From Gemmatimonadota bacterium (lineage in GTDB: Bacteria > Gemmatimonadota > Gemmatimonadetes > Longimicrobiales > Gaopeijiaceae), in contig JAJDVT010000141.1 in NCBI GenBank assembly GCA_022826005.1, positions 62,001 to 126,000 of the forward strand: a stretch of 64,000 nt of DNA, read 5' to 3'. Of the stretch, positions 47,688 through 56,769 are shown one piece after another (position 1 is the first letter of the stretch; every line of letters starts with the position of its first letter). The notes beneath the pieces were generated by a model. It was not told the origin of the DNA and did no database searches. It was given only the letters and a program-made list of their open reading frames with translations. Made by a program: the position numbers and the translations under genes.

Positions 47688-50600
47688 CTACCGGGAGTCG
47701 AACTCGAACACCGCATCCCACCGCCTGAGCTGCAACACCATCACATCCGGGTCGATCACCACGCGCTCGGGCTCGAAGTCCGTCCGGATCACGAACCCGG
47801 CCGCCTCCCCCGCCCCCACCACCACCCCCGTGCGCGCGTCCAGGTACCCCTCCGCCACCACCGTCCCACCCCCGTCGCGGCTCACCTCCGACCACCGCTG
47901 CCCGGCAACTGCCCCCACCTCCACCCCCATCCGCCCCGTTCCCGCGTTCTCGACCGTCCCCCGCACCACCCAACCATCCCCCTCCCGCGTCTTCGTCACG
48001 CCCGACAGCCGGTACTCGGGCAACACCGCATCGAAGAACCACTGCGCGGCGAAGTCGTCAAACCCGGCCGTGTCGGGCGCGAAATCCCGCAGCACGGCCA
48101 GCATGTCCTGAATCACCGGATGGTCCGGGTCCTCGCGGTACCTCACGATGAACGCCCGCAGTCCGGCCAGGATGTTCTCCCGCCCCATCTCCTGCTGGAG
48201 CATCCACATGACCCAGGCGCCCTTGGAACGGGCGGGCCATCCGGTGGTCTGGACCATGGTGGACTCCAGGCCCCCGCGATGGCGGGGAGCGTACTCGGCC
48301 TCGAGCCGCCTTGTGAGCCGCATCCGTTCGAAGTCGCCGTACACCTGCTCGTGCAGCAGGATGGTCGCGTAGTTGGCCATCCCCTCCGACAGCACAACGC
48401 CTCCCGGGGCTTCGCCCGGATTAAGCAGGTTGCCCCACCACTGGTGCGCGGCCTCGTGCGCGACGATATCGAACGGCGCCCGCGAACCGGGCTCGCTCCT
48501 GGCCAGGAACCCCGCTCCTTCGCTGACGACGATGTTGGTCGCGAATCCCTGCCCGCCACCCACCGAACCCTGGTACTCCGACATCTTTAGGGCGCTCCAC
48601 GGGAACGGGTGGAACCACTCGGCGTAGTACCGCAGCGCGGCGTCGAGCGCGACGGCCATCTCATCGAGGTTGTAGTCGTGCCCCGGGTGATAGTAGATCA
48701 CCGTTCCTTCGCCCTCCCGCACGGCGTATTTCCCCGCAATCACGTTGAACATGACGACGGGGTGGTCCGTCTCCCACACCACCGTGCGTCTGCCGCCGGC
48801 CACCTCCTCGCTCACCAGCCGCCCGACGCCGTTCGCGGTGTACTCCTCCGGGATCGTGATGCGCGTCCGCACCATGAAGGGAGGGCCGGTCCACCCGTAC
48901 GGCGCGGCCAGTGCCTCGGTCAGGCCTTCGTGGAAGTCGTCCGGGTACTCCGGAGGATCGCGGGGCTCCGAACCGATATCGGACCGGTATCCCGGCACGG
49001 GCGCGAAGATCGGATTGAAGCCGTCCAGATTGACGCCCGATTCAAGCACGTACTTGACGAGGGGCCGGGCTGCCTTGCTGATGCCGCCGAAGACCTCCGC
49101 GCGGTAGCGGAAGCCGACGGTGACCGTGTCGCCGGGCTCCAGCGGATCGGCAGGCCTGAAGATGTAGAGACCGTCGCGGTTCTCCGGTTCGTACCTCCCT
49201 CCGCCCAGCGTCCACTCGATCGGCTCCCAGGGCCCCGCCGTCACGGGGAAGCGGTCGTAGGCGTAGTCGCGGTGGTTCAGAAACGTGTAGGCGCCGTCGA
49301 CCTGGACGGTTCGCGCGGCGGGCTCAATGTCGAGATCCAGGTCCACGCGCGACACCGACGGCATCCTGAAGCCGTTCCAGGTCGCGATGTTGCTGCTCCA
49401 GTACCGCTTTTTCCACTCCTCCGCGCGCGGTCCCTCGTAGCCGGACCGGCCGCCGAAGACCAGCATCGAGGCCAGCACGGCCGCCGGGGCCGCGAGCGCG
49501 GTCAGCTGCAGCCCGTTGCGCAGCAGCGGCCCGGGACGCAGGCGGCCCCGAATCCCCACGGCGTCGAGGTGCCGCCGACCGTGCCAGCGCACCGCGAGGA
49601 CGATCAGCAGCGGAACCAGGCTGAGATAGAGGAGGCGGTTCAGCAGCAGCGGGTAGCCGTGCTCCGCGAAGGCGCCCAGGTCGGTCCAGGTGAGAACCCG
49701 CACGCCGATCCAGTTGACCGGCCAATCGAGATACTGGCCGGCGGAGCCGTAGATCGTGAGGATGAACACCGCCATCCCGGCCCCGTACACGACATAGCGA
49801 TTGCGGAACAGGGCGAAGAGGGCCGTGATCAGCGCGGTCCAGAAGATGAACGTGGGGAGAAGCACTCCGGCCCCGACCGCGACGAAGGGCCAGAACTCGA
49901 AGCCCACCGGAGCTGTCCCGGCGCTCCGTTGGGTCACGATCATCGCCGCGTTGACCAGAAGCGCGGCAACGAGGACGAATCCTGCCATGACGCAGTTTCC
50001 CAGCGCCTTGCCACAGAGAATGGCGCCGGTGCCGACAGGGGCGGAGGTGAATATCCCGTGCATGCGGCGGCTGCGTTCCTTGTGCAGCGACTCCACCGTG
50101 TAGAAGAGCAGCAGCAGGCAGAGAAACAGGCTCAGGTCGCTGTATTGAATCGTTGCCGCGACCCCCGAGGTCAGCAGCGAATCGATGCGGTCCGCCCTGG
50201 CGGTGGTCATCCAGAGGAGCAGGGGCACGCACAGGTACATTCCGGGCCGCACGAGCAGGTCGCGGATCTCGCTGCGGGCGATCGCGGTGGCCGCCTTCCG
50301 GAAGCCGAGCGGCCGGTTGGTCATCTTCAGATCGGCGAGCGTCGGTTCGGCCTGTGACGGCACCTCCGCTGCCGGAGCGCGCGGCCCCCGCAGAAACCCG
50401 ACAATCCCCGGCGCGGACACGCCGGTCTGGATGCGGCGCGCATAGCTCACCGCGGCCCCGGCGACCCCGGCCAGCCCCACGCCCGCGATCACCAGCCGGC
50501 TGAGCAGAAAGCCCATGTCCGGGACCAGCGGCGCCGTGTCCAGGAAATCGGTGGGCTGGCCTGCAACGAAGTTCTCTTCGATCCAGAGGCCGCCCGAGGG

Positions 50601-51263
50601 CTCAAGCAGCAACAGCGCTTCGCGGATGACCCCGGGCAGCAACTGGGGCAGCCCGCTCGACAGGTAGAGGAACAGCACCAGCGGGAAGAGGAAGACGAGG
50701 ATCGGGCGCCGCGTCCAGGCTCCAATGAAGAATGCCACGCCCCCGTAGAGGAGGATCTGGGGCAGCCCGACCAGCAGCGTCGGGACGAGGTAGTTGCCGA
50801 GCGCGAAGGGGCCGATGAGGTAGTGTCCTGCGCTGCCTTGCAGGATATGGTCGAATCCCATTGCGAGCCCCAGGTACAGCACCCAGACCAGCAGAAAGAA
50901 GGCCACTCCACCGGAGAACTTCCCCCACACGTACTCCCGTGCGGTGAGACGGGTCGAATTGAAGACCTCCACGATCCGCAGCTCGATGTCGCGGATGACC
51001 GTCAGCCCCACTGTGATCGCCAGGAACCAGGGGGCGACCAGCACCAGCCTGAGCCCCTGGCGCAGACCCTGGCTGACGGCCGAAGTGTTCGTGGGCCAGA
51101 TCCCGGTCTGCGCGATCTCGTCGGTCATGAGATGAACCGGCTTCCACGAATCGTTCCAGGCGATCACCCCGAGCAACAGGAGGAGGATCCAGAAGGCAGG
51201 CTGGCGCAGACCGGCCTTGAACTCGGTCCGGGCGACCTCCCACCACCTTGTGAACGGATTCAC
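47688..51263 (-). CDS. ABC transporter permease fused to an M1 family aminopeptidase
   Basis: The 1191-residue membrane protein has about twelve transmembrane helices in two ABC-2-like blocks (about 20-280 and 330-590) and then an extracytoplasmic M1 metallopeptidase domain (about 620-1190). The zinc site is HEAAHQWWGN with the third ligand 18 residues on in LSEGMANY. Such fusions are known in Bacteroidota and Gemmatimonadota but their substrates are not. No ABC ATPase gene is in the window, so the partner is elsewhere. The GTG at 51263 has GAGGAG about eight bases upstream. A PadR-type palindrome lies about 80 bases upstream. Confidence 0.9.
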   Translation of the reverse strand: MNPFTRWWEVARTEFKAGLRQPAFWILLLLLGVIAWNDSWKPVHLMTDEIAQTGIWPTNTSAVSQGLRQGLRLVLVAPWFLAITVGLTVIRDIELRIVEVFNSTRLTAREYVWGKFSGGVAFFLLVWVLYLGLAMGFDHILQGSAGHYLIGPFALGNYLVPTLLVGLPQILLYGGVAFFIGAWTRRPILVFLFPLVLFLYLSSGLPQLLPGVIREALLLLEPSGGLWIEENFVAGQPTDFLDTAPLVPDMGFLLSRLVIAGVGLAGVAGAAVSYARRIQTGVSAPGIVGFLRGPRAPAAEVPSQAEPTLADLKMTNRPLGFRKAATAIARSEIRDLLVRPGMYLCVPLLLWMTTARADRIDSLLTSGVAATIQYSDLSLFLCLLLLFYTVESLHKERSRRMHGIFTSAPVGTGAILCGKALGNCVMAGFVLVAALLVNAAMIVTQRSAGTAPVGFEFWPFVAVGAGVLLPTFIFWTALITALFALFRNRYVVYGAGMAVFILTIYGSAGQYLDWPVNWIGVRVLTWTDLGAFAEHGYPLLLNRLLYLSLVPLLIVLAVRWHGRRHLDAVGIRGRLRPGPLLRNGLQLTALAAPAAVLASMLVFGGRSGYEGPRAEEWKKRYWSSNIATWNGFRMPSVSRVDLDLDIEPAARTVQVDGAYTFLNHRDYAYDRFPVTAGPWEPIEWTLGGGRYEPENRDGLYIFRPADPLEPGDTVTVGFRYRAEVFGGISKAARPLVKYVLESGVNLDGFNPIFAPVPGYRSDIGSEPRDPPEYPDDFHEGLTEALAAPYGWTGPPFMVRTRITIPEEYTANGVGRLVSEEVAGGRRTVVWETDHPVVMFNVIAGKYAVREGEGTVIYYHPGHDYNLDEMAVALDAALRYYAEWFHPFPWSALKMSEYQGSVGGGQGFATNIVVSEGAGFLARSEPGSRAPFDIVAHEAAHQWWGNLLNPGEAPGGVVLSEGMANYATILLHEQVYGDFERMRLTRRLEAEYAPRHRGGLESTMVQTTGWPARSKGAWVMWMLQQEMGRENILAGLRAFIVRYREDPDHPVIQDMLAVLRDFAPDTAGFDDFAAQWFFDAVLPEYRLSGVTKTREGDGWVVRGTVENAGTGRMGVEVGAVAGQRWSEVSRDGGGTVVAEGYLDARTGVVVGAGEAAGFVIRTDFEPERVVIDPDVMVLQLRRWDAVFEFDSR

Positions 51264-51344
51264 GAGCTGGACTCCTCGCCTTTGGGACCCCTGCCTGATC
51301 CGGTGTTCGCCGGTAGATTTCGGCGGCCACCACTATGTCCGGAA

Positions 51345-51363
51345 TACCTTGCCGTACAAGGTG
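51345..51363. promoter_or_regulatory. PadR-type operator upstream of the ABC/M1 fusion
   Basis: TACCTTG-CCGTA-CAAGGTG matches the array operator (47606) in architecture and 13 of 14 arm bases. It lies 82 bases before the GTG of the fusion gene. On the minus strand TTGTAC inside it could serve as a -35 with CATAGT as -10, so binding would block RNA polymerase. Confidence 0.6.
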
Positions 51364-51395
51364 TGAGGTACGGAGAACGGAGTAAACGGGTTTCG

Positions 51396-51436
51396 GTTTT
51401 CGTGTTCTCTTTAAAGGTCACGTCCTCATGGCTCCG
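51396..51436 (-). repeat. Stretch similar to the left-edge element region
   Basis: Read on the minus strand, about 40 bases starting CGGAGCCATGAGGACGT match the sequence at about 74-113 (CGGAGCCACGAGAACGT) at 29 of 40 positions, including TAAAG. The TGTAA/TTACA arms themselves are not conserved here, so this may be a decayed copy of the same dispersed element or a shared flank. Confidence 0.3.
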
Positions 51437-51464
51437 CTCTTCGTTGCCGTTCGGACGCGTCGAT

Positions 51465-51740
51465 CTACAGCACCACGTCCCCCCCCGGATCGCGCCGCCT
51501 GAGCCGCTGGAGAATCCGCCCGCCCTCGTCGAGCCGGGCCTGCCGCAGCTCCTCGTCGAGCACGGCGGATGGCCAGTCCGGCCGGCCTTCAGCGTCCGCA
51601 ACCCGCAGGACCGAACCCTCCCGCGTGCGTGCCGGCAGGCCGGAGAGGGGGACTTCGGTCACCTGCTCGCCGGTGTCCCGTATGAGCACGGCAACGCCCG
51701 CTTCGACGCGGTCGACGGTCCAGGTGTCCCGGCCGCTCAA
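51465..51740 (-). CDS. DUF3006 domain protein
   Basis: The 91-residue protein fits DUF3006: WTVDRVEAGVAVLIRDTGEQ, then VPLSGLPARTREGSVLRV and a C-terminal helix LRQARLDEGGRILQRLRR. DUF3006 proteins are small beta-rich proteins commonly encoded next to secreted ComEC-like metallo-beta-lactamases, as here. The start is TTG at 51740, which overlaps the stop of the upstream gene (TTGA); no ATG or GTG is better placed. Function unknown. Confidence 0.75.
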   Translation of the reverse strand: MSGRDTWTVDRVEAGVAVLIRDTGEQVTEVPLSGLPARTREGSVLRVADAEGRPDWPSAVLDEELRQARLDEGGRILQRLRRRDPGGDVVL

Positions 51741-53050
51741 TAGCGCATCACGACCACCGCCGCCCCCGCCCGGTCGTACAGCGTCGCCGTGTCGCCGTTG
51801 TTGTTCCATACCGCCCTTCGGTACCCCATGTAGTAGCGCTCTCCGTCCGCCTGTCCGGAACCGGTGTAGATGACGATCCGCCGACCGGCCGCCAGTACGG
51901 CCCCCGGCGGGAACCGGAAGCAGTGGCCTGCGGCGTCGCAGAGCCGCCAGCCGCCGAGCGCGACATCTTCTTCCCCGCTGCTCTCGAGCACCGCGTACTC
52001 CCCGTTGAGGTTGTCGTGATCGTTCCCCGGCGCGTCCGCGTGCACCCGCAGGCGCAGTTGGGCCGCGGACCGCCCTGCGCTCGCGGGCGCCGCCGCGGCC
52101 TCGATCTGCTGTGCCGGCACGACATCGTAGCGCCCGTCGCCGTATCCCCGGATTTCGACGTGGCCGTGCAGGTCGGTCCGCAGCACCGCCGCTCCCGCCG
52201 ACGCATAAGCCGCCAGCGCCTCCGGCCGCGGGTGCCCGTGGCTGTTGCGTCCCACGGAAATCACGACCACCTCGGGCGCGGCGGCGCGCAGGAACTCCCG
52301 TGTGAACCCGTTGTCACTCCCGTGGTGCGCGGCCTTGAGGAGTGCCACATCGGGAACGGCCCTCTGTCCCACAAGATGCGACAGCTGGCGCACTTCCGAG
52401 TCCCCGCCGAGAAACGCCTTGAAGTCGCCGAAACGGACAACCAGCGCGACCGAGCGGTCGTTGAGGCCGGTCGTTCCGCGCGGCAGGAGCGGCAGCACCT
52501 CGATCGATGCGCTCCCCAGCGAGATCGTCCGCGGCGTTGCTTCCAGGTAGGTGATCCCGGGCCGGGCGTCGAGCGCCGCGAGCAGCCGCCCGTAGGTCTG
52601 CGTGGTATGCGGATCGCCGTTGTCCATGTAGAAGCGCACCGGCAGCGATTCGATCACTCCCGCCATGCCCCCGATGTGGTCCGCGTGCGGGTGCGTGGCG
52701 ACCAGCAGGTCGATCCGTTCCACCCCGAGGCCGCGCAGGAGCGGCACCACGTTCCCGGGCCCGGCGTCGACGAGCGCCGTCTGCCCTTCCGGCGCCTGGA
52801 GGAGCACGGCGTCGCCCTGGCCCACATCCAGAAAGGTGATGCGCAGGACGGTGTCGGAAGCGTGGGCGAAGGTAGTGCCGGGCGGCGGGCTGCGCGCGCG
52901 ATCCGCATGCGGAAGCGAAAGGGGGACTGCAGCCAGGGCAAGCAGCGCGGCGCCCGCCCAAATGACGCCGGTGCGGCGTCGGCGTCCGTGTCGCCCGGGA
53001 CGCGAACGGCCGCGCGACTCCCCGGGCGATTGCATGCTCCATTGGGTCAT
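51737..53050 (-). CDS. Secreted ComEC/Rec2-like metallo-beta-lactamase with lamin-tail domain
   Basis: The 437-residue protein has an Arg-rich N-terminus, a signal or anchor helix (VIWAGAALLALAAVPLSL), a metallo-beta-lactamase domain with HPHADHIGG and AHHGSDNG, and a C-terminal lamin-tail (LTD) domain with LNGEYAVLESSGEEDV and FPPGAVLAAGRRIVIY. It resembles the hydrolase domain of ComEC without its channel; extracellular nuclease or phosphodiesterase activity is plausible. The ATG at 53050 has no clear Shine-Dalgarno sequence; ATG 53035 is an alternative. A TGTAA/TTACA element lies 68 bases upstream. Confidence 0.85.
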   Translation of the reverse strand: MTQWSMQSPGESRGRSRPGRHGRRRRTGVIWAGAALLALAAVPLSLPHADRARSPPPGTTFAHASDTVLRITFLDVGQGDAVLLQAPEGQTALVDAGPGNVVPLLRGLGVERIDLLVATHPHADHIGGMAGVIESLPVRFYMDNGDPHTTQTYGRLLAALDARPGITYLEATPRTISLGSASIEVLPLLPRGTTGLNDRSVALVVRFGDFKAFLGGDSEVRQLSHLVGQRAVPDVALLKAAHHGSDNGFTREFLRAAAPEVVVISVGRNSHGHPRPEALAAYASAGAAVLRTDLHGHVEIRGYGDGRYDVVPAQQIEAAAAPASAGRSAAQLRLRVHADAPGNDHDNLNGEYAVLESSGEEDVALGGWRLCDAAGHCFRFPPGAVLAAGRRIVIYTGSGQADGERYYMGYRRAVWNNNGDTATLYDRAGAAVVVMRY

Positions 53051-53117
53051 GCAGATAGGGTAGAACGGTGGCGCGGGCCCCACAAGGTCCGGAATACCGC
53101 CCCATTCTCGCGCGGCG

Positions 53118-53156
53118 TGTAAGGTTGAGACGACAGAATGTAAACCAAAGGTTACG
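53118..53156. promoter_or_regulatory. TGTAA/TTACA tandem palindrome, copy 5
   Basis: TGTAA-N8-CGACA-N3-TGTAA-N8-TTACG, 17 of 20 arm bases matching. It lies in the divergent spacer between the metallo-beta-lactamase gene (minus) and secD (plus). Its minus-strand sequence shares TTTGGTTTACATTCT with the plus strand of copy 2, so conservation goes beyond the arms for this pair. Confidence 0.62.
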
Positions 53157-53228
53157 TAGACGAACTCCGGTCCCCGGCATGGCTACCGAATCCCCGGCAC
53201 CGTCCGCTACGTAGTGCGGGATTCGCGA

Positions 53229-53257
53229 TTGACAGCACCCGCGGCCCGGGCGAAGTT
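53229..53257 (+). promoter_or_regulatory. Candidate secD promoter
   Basis: TTGACA at 53229 is followed after 17 bases by GAAGTT. The groESL promoter candidate has the same form (TTGACA-N17-GAAACT), and both share GCGAARYTCC around the -10 region. It lies about 75 bases before the secD start. Confidence 0.35.
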
Positions 53258-53332
53258 CCGATGCTGGCCGCGGTGCGACCGGCGGCCGAGGCTGGCCGGT
53301 GACCAGGAACCAGGGTTTTCCAAGGAAGTCTG

Positions 53333-55015
53333 ATGCTGAAGTCATTTCGAGTCCGGCTGATCGTCATTCTGGCGGCGCTCGGTCTCTCCATCGGGTACTA
53401 TTTCGGGCCAGGGCTCAACCTCGGTCTCGATCTCCAGGGGGGGATGCACCTGGTCCTGGAGATCGACGACCCCGACGGCAACATGCTCACCGAGCAGCGC
53501 GAGGACGCGATCGACCGGGCACTGCTGGTCCTGCGCACCCGAATCGACGAGTACGGAGTGCAGGAGCCGCTGATCCAGAAGAGCGGATCCGAGCGCATCA
53601 TCGTGGAGTTGGCGGGTCTGGACGACGAGGAGCGGGCGAAGGACATCATCAACCAGCAGGCGTTCCTGGAATGGAAGCTGGTGCTCCCCACGATGGAATT
53701 CACCCCGTCCCTCGAGAGACTGGACCGGGCCATCGTGGCCGCCTACGGCGTGGACAGCCTGAAGGCGCTGGGGCGCGACACGGAAGCCGAGCCGGACCCC
53801 ATGTCGATCGAGGAACTGCTCTTCGACTCACCTGGCGATTCGGCCGCCGCGGACAGCCTGGCCGCCGCCGGCACCGCCGATGACCCCGGTGCCGCGGAAG
53901 CCGCCGATTCCGCGGACTCCGCTGCCGCCGAGCCGGAAGCCGACTTCCGCCCCTTCACGGGACTGCTCCAGATCAACCGCCTTGCTACGGGCGCAGATCC
54001 GGGGAGTTTTCTGGTCGACGCCGGAGATGTCCAGGCCGCGACGGATTTCATGGCGCGCCCCGAGTTCCAGCGCGCGATGCCGCGGGGGGTGGGCCTCCAA
54101 TGGGGGTGGGACTCCATCCCCGAGGCCGGGCGTTTCTACCGCGAGCTCTATGTCCTGGAGGAGGATCCCTTCCTGACCGGCGAGCAGCTCGTGGACGCCA
54201 CCGCCACGCGCGACCAGCAGGAGTTCAACCAGCCGATGGTCCTCTTCGAGCTGAACCGCCGCGGCGGCCGGGTGTTCGAGGACGTGACGGCAGCGAACAT
54301 CGACGAGCGCATCGCGATCATCCTCGACGACGAGGTAGTCAGTGCCCCCACGGTGGAGGGCGTGATCGGCGCGCGCGGCCGGATCACGATGGGGGCGCGA
54401 ACCCCCTTCGCCGAAGCCGCCGACCTCGCCCTGGTGCTGCGCGCGGGGGCTTTGCCGGCGCAGCTTCGCGTCATGGAGGAGCGGCGGGTCGGACCGTCAC
54501 TGGGGCAGGACTCGATCGACCAGGGCCGGATCGCCGGGCTGGTCGGTGTCATCCTCGTCCTCGCGATCATGATTGCATACTACCGGGTGGCCGGGGTGCT
54601 GGCGGTCGTGGCGCTGGCGATCTACCTCACGCTGGTCATCGGCGGACTGTCGATGCTCACCGCCACCCTGACGCTGCCGGGCATCGCCGGGCTGATCCTC
54701 TCGATCGGGATGGCCGTGGACGCGAACGTCCTCATCTTCGAACGAATACGGGAGGAGCTGGAACGGCGTCGCGCGCCCCGAACCGCGGTCGACGAGGGCT
54801 TCAGCAACGCGATGTCGGCGATTGTCGACGCCAACATCACGACCCTGATCACCGGCCTCATCCTCTTCCAGTTCGGAACGCAGTCGGTCAAGGGATTCGC
54901 GGTCACGCTCTGCATCGGGATCGTGGCCAGCTTCTTCACCGCCCTCTACGTGACGCGCACGCTCTTCCTGCTGTACCTCTCGTTCAAGCGCGGCTCGGAT
55001 CCCATCAGCATCTAG
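53333..55015 (+). CDS. secD: Protein translocase subunit SecD
   Basis: The 560-residue membrane protein works with SecF and SecYEG to complete export using the proton gradient. It has one N-terminal transmembrane helix, a large periplasmic P1 domain and five C-terminal transmembrane helices. Motifs are GLNLGLDLQGGMHLVLE, GGRVFEDVTAANIDERIAI and VDANVLIFERIREEL. Between about 150 and 205 the periplasmic domain has an Ala/Asp/Ser-rich low-complexity insert. It begins a nine-gene plus-strand run ending in coaX. Confidence 0.96.
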   Translation: MLKSFRVRLIVILAALGLSIGYYFGPGLNLGLDLQGGMHLVLEIDDPDGNMLTEQREDAIDRALLVLRTRIDEYGVQEPLIQKSGSERIIVELAGLDDEERAKDIINQQAFLEWKLVLPTMEFTPSLERLDRAIVAAYGVDSLKALGRDTEAEPDPMSIEELLFDSPGDSAAADSLAAAGTADDPGAAEAADSADSAAAEPEADFRPFTGLLQINRLATGADPGSFLVDAGDVQAATDFMARPEFQRAMPRGVGLQWGWDSIPEAGRFYRELYVLEEDPFLTGEQLVDATATRDQQEFNQPMVLFELNRRGGRVFEDVTAANIDERIAIILDDEVVSAPTVEGVIGARGRITMGARTPFAEAADLALVLRAGALPAQLRVMEERRVGPSLGQDSIDQGRIAGLVGVILVLAIMIAYYRVAGVLAVVALAIYLTLVIGGLSMLTATLTLPGIAGLILSIGMAVDANVLIFERIREELERRRAPRTAVDEGFSNAMSAIVDANITTLITGLILFQFGTQSVKGFAVTLCIGIVASFFTALYVTRTLFLLYLSFKRGSDPISI

Positions 55016-55027
55016 GCAAGTTCAGCC

Positions 55028-55987
55028 ATGCGGCTTTTTCACGACGCCAAATACCAGTTCATCTCGTTGCGCCGCAAGGCGTACGTCGTTTCCGCCGCCG
55101 TCCTGGTGATCGGCATCGGGGCGATGATCGTGAATACTTTCACAATCGGCGGATGGCAGCGCTACGGAGTCGACTTCGACGGCGGGGTGCTGGTACAGGT
55201 CAGCTTCGCCGAGGCGATCGACGACAACGATCTGCGCACGGCGCTGGGTGGTGCGTCGGCCCCCCCGATCACGCGCTTCGGCGGCGACAACGAGTTCGTG
55301 ATCCGGGCTCCGCTCGAAGAGGACCGGGACATCGACCAGGTCGCGGGGGAACTGGATGTCCAACTGTCCGCGAGCTTCGGCGCATCCGCCTTCGAAATCG
55401 TCCGGCAGGAGTCGGTGGGGCCCAAGATCGGACTCGAGCTGCAGCAGAGGGCCGCGCTCGCGATTCTCTTCTCGCTGGCCCTGACCCTCATCTATATCGC
55501 CATCCGCTTCGAGATCCGCTTCGGAGTGGCCGCGGTGATCGCGACCGCGCACGACATGCTGATCGTGCTCGGGCTGCTCGCGGTCTTCCGCGTGGAGATC
55601 GCGCTCCCCACGGTGGCGGCGATCCTGACGATTCTGGGGTACTCGCTTAACGACACGATCGTCGTCTTCGACCGGATCCGCGAAAACCTCAATGCCAAGG
55701 GTGGGCGACGGGAGGATCCCTACCGGCTGGTCAACCGCTCGATCAACGAGACGCTGCCCCGGACCGTGCTCACGTCGGGAACCACCCTGGCGGTGCTGTG
55801 TTCGCTCCTCGTGCTCGGCGGCGCGGTGATCCGGGACTTCACGATGGTGCTGATCCTCGGCGTGCTCATCGGCACCTACTCGTCGATCTTCATCGCCTCC
55901 CCGGCGCTGCTGGAGATCCAGAAGCGCTTCGGCACGGGCGACGCCCGCAGCAAGAAGCAACGGGGCCGGGCTGCCGCCGCAATGTGA
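55028..55987 (+). CDS. secF: Protein translocase subunit SecF
   Basis: The 319-residue membrane partner of SecD has six predicted transmembrane helices. RYGVDFDGGVLVQVSF and the block YSLNDTIVVFDRIRENL are characteristic. The ATG is 12 bases after the secD stop, and its stop overlaps the GTG of tatD. A weak ribosome-binding site suggests coupling to secD translation. Confidence 0.96.
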   Translation: MRLFHDAKYQFISLRRKAYVVSAAVLVIGIGAMIVNTFTIGGWQRYGVDFDGGVLVQVSFAEAIDDNDLRTALGGASAPPITRFGGDNEFVIRAPLEEDRDIDQVAGELDVQLSASFGASAFEIVRQESVGPKIGLELQQRAALAILFSLALTLIYIAIRFEIRFGVAAVIATAHDMLIVLGLLAVFRVEIALPTVAAILTILGYSLNDTIVVFDRIRENLNAKGGRREDPYRLVNRSINETLPRTVLTSGTTLAVLCSLLVLGGAVIRDFTMVLILGVLIGTYSSIFIASPALLEIQKRFGTGDARSKKQRGRAAAAM

Positions 55988-56769
55988 GATTCTTCGATTC
56001 CCACTGCCACCTGACCGACGCGGCCTATCAGGACGACCTGGAGGAGACGCTTGAGCGGGCGCGGGCGGCCTCCGTCGCGGGCGTCGTCGCGGTCGCGTCG
56101 ACCCACACCGACAGCCGGGACGCCCTGGGGCTGGCCTGCCGCCATGAGGCCATGATGTGGTCCACGGCCGGCCTGCACCCCCACCACGTGGACGCGGACC
56201 CCGGTGGGAACGAGATGTCGGCGGTGCGCGAGGCTGCGGCGCACCAGCGCTGCGTGGCGATCGGCGAGACCGGGCTCGACTACCACTACGACTTCGCGCC
56301 GCGGGCCGCGCAGCGGGCGTCGTTCGAACGGCACGCCGAGCTGGCCGCCGAGGTGGATCTGCCGCTCGTGGTGCATTCGCGCGAGGCCGCGGAGGACACG
56401 GCGGCGATGGTGCGCGAGTGCGCGGGACGGGTGAGAGGGGTGCTGCACTGCTTCCCCGGTCCCGGGGAGCTGCTGGAGGAGGCGCTCGCGGCGGGATGGT
56501 GCGTCTCGTTCACGGGGATCGTCACCTTCCGGGGCTACGACGCGGAGCTCGTGCAAATGGTGCCGCCGGACCGCTACATGATCGAGACCGACGGGCCGTA
56601 TCTGGCGCCGGTGCCGAAGCGGGGGCGGCGCAATGAGCCGGCTTTCGTCGCGCATGTGGCCGGGGCGGTGGCCCGCATCCGCGGCGAACCGCTCGAGAAG
56701 GTAGCGGCCGACACGTGGGCGAACACCGTGCGTTTCTTTGGGCTGCCCCACGCGAACGGGGAAGGATGA
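55984..56769 (+). CDS. TatD family metal-dependent hydrolase
   Basis: The 261-residue TIM-barrel nuclease/hydrolase has the metal ligands in FFDSHCHLTD, AIGETGLDYHYD, LVVHSREA, LHCFPG and ETDGPYL. Characterised TatD proteins have 3'-5' DNase or D-aminoacyl-tRNA deacylase activity. It starts at GTG 55984 overlapping secF (GTGA) and overlaps mutL at its end (ATGA), a link to DNA repair that may be only operon convenience. Confidence 0.92.
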   Translation: MRFFDSHCHLTDAAYQDDLEETLERARAASVAGVVAVASTHTDSRDALGLACRHEAMMWSTAGLHPHHVDADPGGNEMSAVREAAAHQRCVAIGETGLDYHYDFAPRAAQRASFERHAELAAEVDLPLVVHSREAAEDTAAMVRECAGRVRGVLHCFPGPGELLEEALAAGWCVSFTGIVTFRGYDAELVQMVPPDRYMIETDGPYLAPVPKRGRRNEPAFVAHVAGAVARIRGEPLEKVAADTWANTVRFFGLPHANGEG

